64,000 nucleotides of DNA. Origin: Rhodococcus rhodnii (GTDB lineage Bacteria; Actinomycetota; Actinomycetes; Mycobacteriales; Pseudonocardiaceae). Below are positions 61,012-64,000 of this stretch, piece after piece. Both the position numbers and the translations under genes were made by a program. The notes beneath the pieces were generated by a model. That model searched no databases. It was not told where the DNA came from and saw nothing but the letters and a program-made list of their open reading frames with translations. How positions within the stretch are numbered: position 1 is the first letter of the stretch; each line of letters begins with the position of its first letter. The stretch covers positions 124,001 through 188,000 of the forward strand of contig JOAA01000016.1 of NCBI GenBank assembly GCA_000720375.1, read 5' to 3'.

Positions 61012-61041
61012 TGGACGCAGCATAACCTGCATCCAATGAAA
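61006..61041. promoter_or_regulatory. 36-bp dyad operator over the wHTH-MNT start
   Basis: TTTCATTGGACGCAG (61006-61020) and CTGCATCCAATGAAA (61027-61041) match at 14 of 15 positions around CATAAC. The dyad covers the alternative start codons of the wHTH-MNT gene and reaches towards the divergent zinc-ribbon gene, so binding of the wHTH domain here could control both. Confidence 0.6.
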
Positions 61042-61051
61042 GTAACAACCC

Positions 61052-62167
61052 GTGACGACTCGTTACAGTCAGAACGGACCTCGACGACCGACCGGCCACA
61101 GGCCCAAAAATGTCAGAGGACCTCGATACCTTGCCGCGGTGAGAACTGCACGCAGGTGCTCGGCGGGTTGTGACCGGCCGAGCACGAACCGGCGGGGAAA
61201 GCCAGGCCTGTGTCTTCGTTGCGTCGAGGACGTGTTCCGCCGGCGAAGGCTGGAGCCACTTGAGCCGTACCAGGGGGTGCGGGAGAAACGCGCATGCCGT
61301 TGCCTTGAGTGCGGGGAGACGCTCGATGTCTTGTACGGCGACATCAGGGGCATGAAGACGTCCGAGGAACATCAGTTTCCGGCCTGCCACGAATGCGCGA
61401 TGAAGCTGGTGCACCAGCCCGCTGATGGCGGCATCGCGCAAGTGGGCAGGAGACTGCACAACCTGAGGATCTGGGGCGGCAAGTCGCTGCGCAAGTTGCG
61501 GACAAGCGACCTGGATGACCGTGATGCCTTGTACTTCCTCCACTGCCACGGTTGCGGCAAGAATCAGTTCGCCGTCGTGTCCCAACTGATCGAGCGGGTC
61601 AAGCGTGCCGAAATGCCCTGCCCGAACTGCATGGAGCTGTTTCAGACGAACTGGGGCCTGCCAAGCCTTGTCGCCCACTTCGAGGACCATCACCTCAAGT
61701 ACCTCGGCGAGGACAGGATGCCGAGGCGGACGGATCCCGTGCCCGCTGAATGCATGCTCTGCGGAGACCAGAGAAAGATCTCCCTCCACCGGCTACTGGA
61801 GGGCGCGCCGCCATGCCTGCGGTGCAGTGATGGCGGTCCTGACTTGTCCGGCCCGCATTGGGTTTACCAGTACCACTTTCCACACCTCGGCCTGCGCAAG
61901 GTGGGGATCACCCACGCTCGCGACGACCGGAGGTTCGCCGATCACGAGCGGTACGGCGGACGCTCGCTGCGCAGAATCCTTGTCGCCGATCGCGCGGCCG
62001 CACTTCGAGTCGAGGCAGCAGGGTTCGCCATGGTTGCCGAGTACATCGACAAGTTCGTCGACCCCAAGGAGTTCCCTCAGGGAGGCTGGACCGAGGTGTG
62101 GAGCGACAGCGGTCCCGAACTGCCACTCCGTACCATCGCGGACGACCTCGGCATAACAGCAATGTGA
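61052..62167 (+). CDS. four-zinc-ribbon protein with a C-terminal GIY-YIG-like nuclease domain
   Basis: This is a 371-residue protein with four successive zinc ribbons: Cys36/40 with 54/57, Cys84/87 with 112/115, Cys165/168 with 190/193, and Cys234/237 with 255/258. The C-terminus (about residues 265-350) is a GIY-YIG-like nuclease domain: HWVYQYHF, KVGITHARDDRRFADHE and the E in ALRVEAAGF. Such nuclease/zinc fusions cut DNA in repair or conflict systems. Start GTG 61052 is one option; GTG 61139 (VRTARRCSAGC) is another. It is unusual for its number of ribbons. Confidence 0.7.
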   Translation: MTTRYSQNGPRRPTGHRPKNVRGPRYLAAVRTARRCSAGCDRPSTNRRGKPGLCLRCVEDVFRRRRLEPLEPYQGVREKRACRCLECGETLDVLYGDIRGMKTSEEHQFPACHECAMKLVHQPADGGIAQVGRRLHNLRIWGGKSLRKLRTSDLDDRDALYFLHCHGCGKNQFAVVSQLIERVKRAEMPCPNCMELFQTNWGLPSLVAHFEDHHLKYLGEDRMPRRTDPVPAECMLCGDQRKISLHRLLEGAPPCLRCSDGGPDLSGPHWVYQYHFPHLGLRKVGITHARDDRRFADHERYGGRSLRRILVADRAAALRVEAAGFAMVAEYIDKFVDPKEFPQGGWTEVWSDSGPELPLRTIADDLGITAM

Positions 62168-62264
62168 TCATCGTCGGCAGCCAAGTGCCGGACGAGAACT
62201 ACCCGGCATCAGCGAGGCGCTCAACACGATCAGCTCCGCCGGCCCAAGCTCTCTGTCCGGACTC

Positions 62265-62414
62265 ATGCCAGGCGCTGACCTGCACGTTGAGGTCGCCCGA
62301 AACGCCTGGTCAGACGTTGAAGCGGAACTCCACCGTGTTCCGACACAGAGCAACAGCCATCGCGTGACCGTCGGCGGCTCCGGCGCCATCCTCGGTCTGC
62401 CTCCATGGCACTGA
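62265..62414 (+). CDS. possible 49-residue ORF or gene remnant
   Basis: This open frame (MPGADLHVEVARNAWSDVEA to GGSGAILGLPPWH) has a plausible codon pattern, and the frame is open further upstream without a clear start. It lies in the 290-bp gap between the zinc-ribbon gene and the AbiEi-like gene. I cannot assign it; it may be the remnant of a partner gene. The rest of the gap is the operator region. Confidence 0.3.
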   Translation: MPGADLHVEVARNAWSDVEAELHRVPTQSNSHRVTVGGSGAILGLPPWH

Positions 62415-62441
62415 GGCCGCGAAGGTCGACTTGCGCAACCC

Positions 62442-62496
62442 TGTTTCGCGAAATAGCATGTTTCGCGTGCGACGAAACAGGTCGATGGACGAAACA
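62442..62496. promoter_or_regulatory. four-half-site symmetric operator of the AbiE-like pair
   Basis: TGTTTCG at 62442 and 62459, and CGAAACA at 62473 and 62490, give two direct repeats (17-bp spacing) on each side of a dyad centred at 62469. Inner and outer pairs share the same centre. It overlaps the two candidate ATGs (62458, 62485) of the AbiEi-like gene. AbiEi antitoxins are known to bind paired inverted repeats cooperatively. Confidence 0.65.
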
Positions 62497-63546
62497 GCGC
62501 TGATAGAACGCGCTGTCTCGAGCCTACGTGCCAACCTGCCCGCTAGCTGGCGAGCGGAAGTCAGCGCCGGGCCGGGCGAGCACGATGCGGTCTTGACGAT
62601 CAGCAACCGGGCGATGAGCCCGGTCAGGTTCGCGATCGAGTCGAAGTACGCCACCCGTGTATCCGCCGACCAGGTCGTCAACCAACTCCGCGCCTTCGCG
62701 GAGAGAGGTCCTCGTCCGCTGCTGTTCGTCACCGAGTACGTCAATCCTCCTCTTCGCCGAGAGTGCGAGAAGCGAGGGATCAGCTATCTGGACACCACAG
62801 GCTGGACATATCTCATCAATGACGAACCCCCGATCCTGATCCGGGCGGTAGGCGCGAGCAAGCCCCCGAGTCCTCGTGAAAACGCCCACACCGCACGTCT
62901 CAACGGTCCAGCCGCCGGGCGAACGATCCGCTGCCTGCTCGAACTAGATCCGCCCCTGGGAATCCGGGAACTGGCAACACTCTCGTCAAGCAGCCCGGCA
63001 GCGGTTTCCAAGTTGATGCCGACGCTCGTCGACGCCGGGGCCGTGGACCGTTCCTCAGACGGCGCCATCACTCGGATAAGACGCCGTACCCTGCTGGACC
63101 GCTGGACGGCCGACTACAGCTTCATGAACTCCAACGGCGTGGTTCTCGATTATCTGGCGCCCCGAGGCTTGCCCCGGACACTGGAGCAGCTCCGCGAGCG
63201 AGACGACGTCTGTGTAACCGGCTCCGCTGCCGGGCGGACGTACCTGCCTTCAGCCACCACCTCCGTTGTCCCGCTCAGCCTGCTCACGTTGTACAGCAGG
63301 GACATCACGGGAATCGCTGACAGCCTGAAGCTCGTCCGAACCGACCGGAGCACCAGCAACGTCATGATCACCACACCACGGGATCTAGAGCTGCTGAAGG
63401 ACCCGCGATTATCAGCACAAGGGTTTCTCATTGCCCCAATCGGGCAGGTGCTGGCGGACCTGCTGACATTGCCGGGGCGAATGGCCCAAGAAGCCGAACA
63501 GATTGTGGAATCACTAGCTGAGAAAGACCCGACTTGGAGAGAGTAA
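62485..63546 (+). CDS. AbiEi-like antitoxin/transcriptional regulator
   Basis: This is a 353-residue protein. The N-terminal half (AIESKYATRVSADQVVNQLR, then RECEKRGISYLDTTGWTYL) is the endonuclease-like domain found in AbiEi_2-type antitoxins, and the middle is a winged helix (GIRELATLSSSSPAAVSKLMPTLVDAG). It overlaps the symmetric operator and is followed 2 bp later by an AbiEii-like gene, the order of type IV toxin-antitoxin pairs. ATG 62485 is chosen; ATG 62458 is an alternative. Confidence 0.72.
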   Translation: MDETALIERAVSSLRANLPASWRAEVSAGPGEHDAVLTISNRAMSPVRFAIESKYATRVSADQVVNQLRAFAERGPRPLLFVTEYVNPPLRRECEKRGISYLDTTGWTYLINDEPPILIRAVGASKPPSPRENAHTARLNGPAAGRTIRCLLELDPPLGIRELATLSSSSPAAVSKLMPTLVDAGAVDRSSDGAITRIRRRTLLDRWTADYSFMNSNGVVLDYLAPRGLPRTLEQLRERDDVCVTGSAAGRTYLPSATTSVVPLSLLTLYSRDITGIADSLKLVRTDRSTSNVMITTPRDLELLKDPRLSAQGFLIAPIGQVLADLLTLPGRMAQEAEQIVESLAEKDPTWRE

Positions 63547-63548
63547 GA

Positions 63549-64000
63549 GTGCACTATTCGGCCGAATACATGGCTGCACGCACGGTTCTGTTGGACGCCC
63601 TGGAAGCACTCAACAGCCATCTGCCGAACATCATCCTGGTTGGCGCCCAAGCGGTGTACCTGCACACAGGAGCAGGTGACCTGGCCCAGCCTCCCATGAC
63701 GACGGATGCTGATCTCGCACTCGACACGTCCGCTTTGGCGCACGAGCCCGAGATCGCCGGCACCTTGATGAACGCCGGGTTCAGCCCCGGAAAGAATCCG
63801 GGCAGCTGGCTCGGCAGAGGCCAAGTCGCTGTGGACATCATGGTTGTTCCGTGGCAATCCGGCACCATGAAGAAGGACGCTCGCGCCGGGCGAATCCCTC
63901 CGCACGCGAAGAACACGGCCAGAATCACAGCTGGGCTGGAGCCCGCCCTGGTGGATTGCGCTGCCCACCGGCTCACCGCGCTGGATCCCAGAGACAGCAG
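63549..64000 (+). CDS. AbiEii-like nucleotidyltransferase toxin, 3' truncated
   Basis: The gene is cut off by the window end; 150 residues are visible from the GTG at 63549. It has the nucleotidyltransferase core ILVGAQAVYLHTG followed by TDADLALD, the GAxA and DxD-type motifs of the AbiEii/AbiGii family. AbiEii toxins transfer nucleotides to tRNA 3' ends. The 2-bp spacing to the upstream gene means translational coupling with the antitoxin. Confidence 0.75.
   Translation, partial: MHYSAEYMAARTVLLDALEALNSHLPNIILVGAQAVYLHTGAGDLAQPPMTTDADLALDTSALAHEPEIAGTLMNAGFSPGKNPGSWLGRGQVAVDIMVVPWQSGTMKKDARAGRIPPHAKNTARITAGLEPALVDCAAHRLTALDPRDS

Noticed and set aside
1..64000. tRNA, rRNA and CRISPR arrays
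   Set aside because: I looked for TpsiC-like GGTTCRA boxes, rRNA signature sequences and regularly spaced repeats and found none; the only tandem repeat is the pair at 55297-55467.
1..64000. Insertion sequences or prophage genes
   Set aside because: No transposase, integrase or phage structural motif was seen in any frame, despite the accessory feel of some blocks.

Overview
The window is one contiguous piece of a high-GC actinobacterial chromosome, most likely from the order Pseudonocardiales. The signs are dense coding on both strands, many GTG and TTG starts, 1-4 base stop/start overlaps, the mycothiol gene mshB, LGFP-repeat cell-wall protein, a Dyp-type peroxidase and a 7Fe ferredoxin. 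The core gene set (typA, an lpqW-like lipoprotein, mshB, fdxC, dapC, dapD, dapE, a LOG-type protein, folP2, gpgS) is, as I recall, the one spread over Rv1165-Rv1208 in Mycobacterium tuberculosis. Here it is interleaved with accessory blocks.

Left part (1-12.4 kb): the end of cydB, then cydD and cydC (cytochrome bd oxidase and its assembly exporter), followed by a nine-gene, tightly coupled plus-strand operon (4046-12438). It encodes an MFS exporter, a radical SAM enzyme with a short SPASM-like tail, a free-standing carrier protein, an ATP-grasp ligase, a Gfo/Idh/MocA oxidoreductase, a stand-alone condensation-domain protein, an APH-like kinase, a GT-B glycosyltransferase and a GNAT acetyltransferase. 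I know no characterised pathway with this set. It reads as a compact biosynthetic cluster in which a carboxylic or amino acid is tethered to the carrier, modified, transferred and then decorated. It is my best candidate for an undescribed system. Its upstream region carries a Crp-like site and a perfect 17-bp palindrome.

Middle (12.4-43 kb): housekeeping genes (gpgS, folP2-like, an acyltransferase, two LOG-family genes, the lysine/DAP genes dapE-dapD-dapC, ferredoxin, mshB, an opp-type peptide ABC transporter, an lpqW-like lipoprotein, typA). Inserts include a frameshifted DyP peroxidase, a secreted M4 metalloprotease, a vapBC pair sitting between dapE and dapD, and a 55-aa cysteine-rich protein behind two iron-box-like sites. 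trpS is preceded by a leader peptide with tandem Trp codons and a complete attenuator.

Right part (43-64 kb): a Nudix/TetR pair divergent from a P450-ferredoxin pair; a two-component system divergent from a secreted LolA-like protein and ABC exporter; a thiamine transporter (thiBPQ) behind a TPP riboswitch; a tandem 69-bp repeat whose copies match the RecA-independent DNA-damage promoter pattern; a secreted PGRP amidase and an M28 peptidase. The right end (59.9-64 kb) is a small conflict-type island: a HEPN/MNT pair, a four-zinc-ribbon GIY-YIG protein and an AbiEi/AbiEii-like pair cut off by the window edge. The two TA-like pairs each have symmetric operators over their starts.

Everything here was read by eye from the sequence. 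Family names come from recognised motifs, not from searches.
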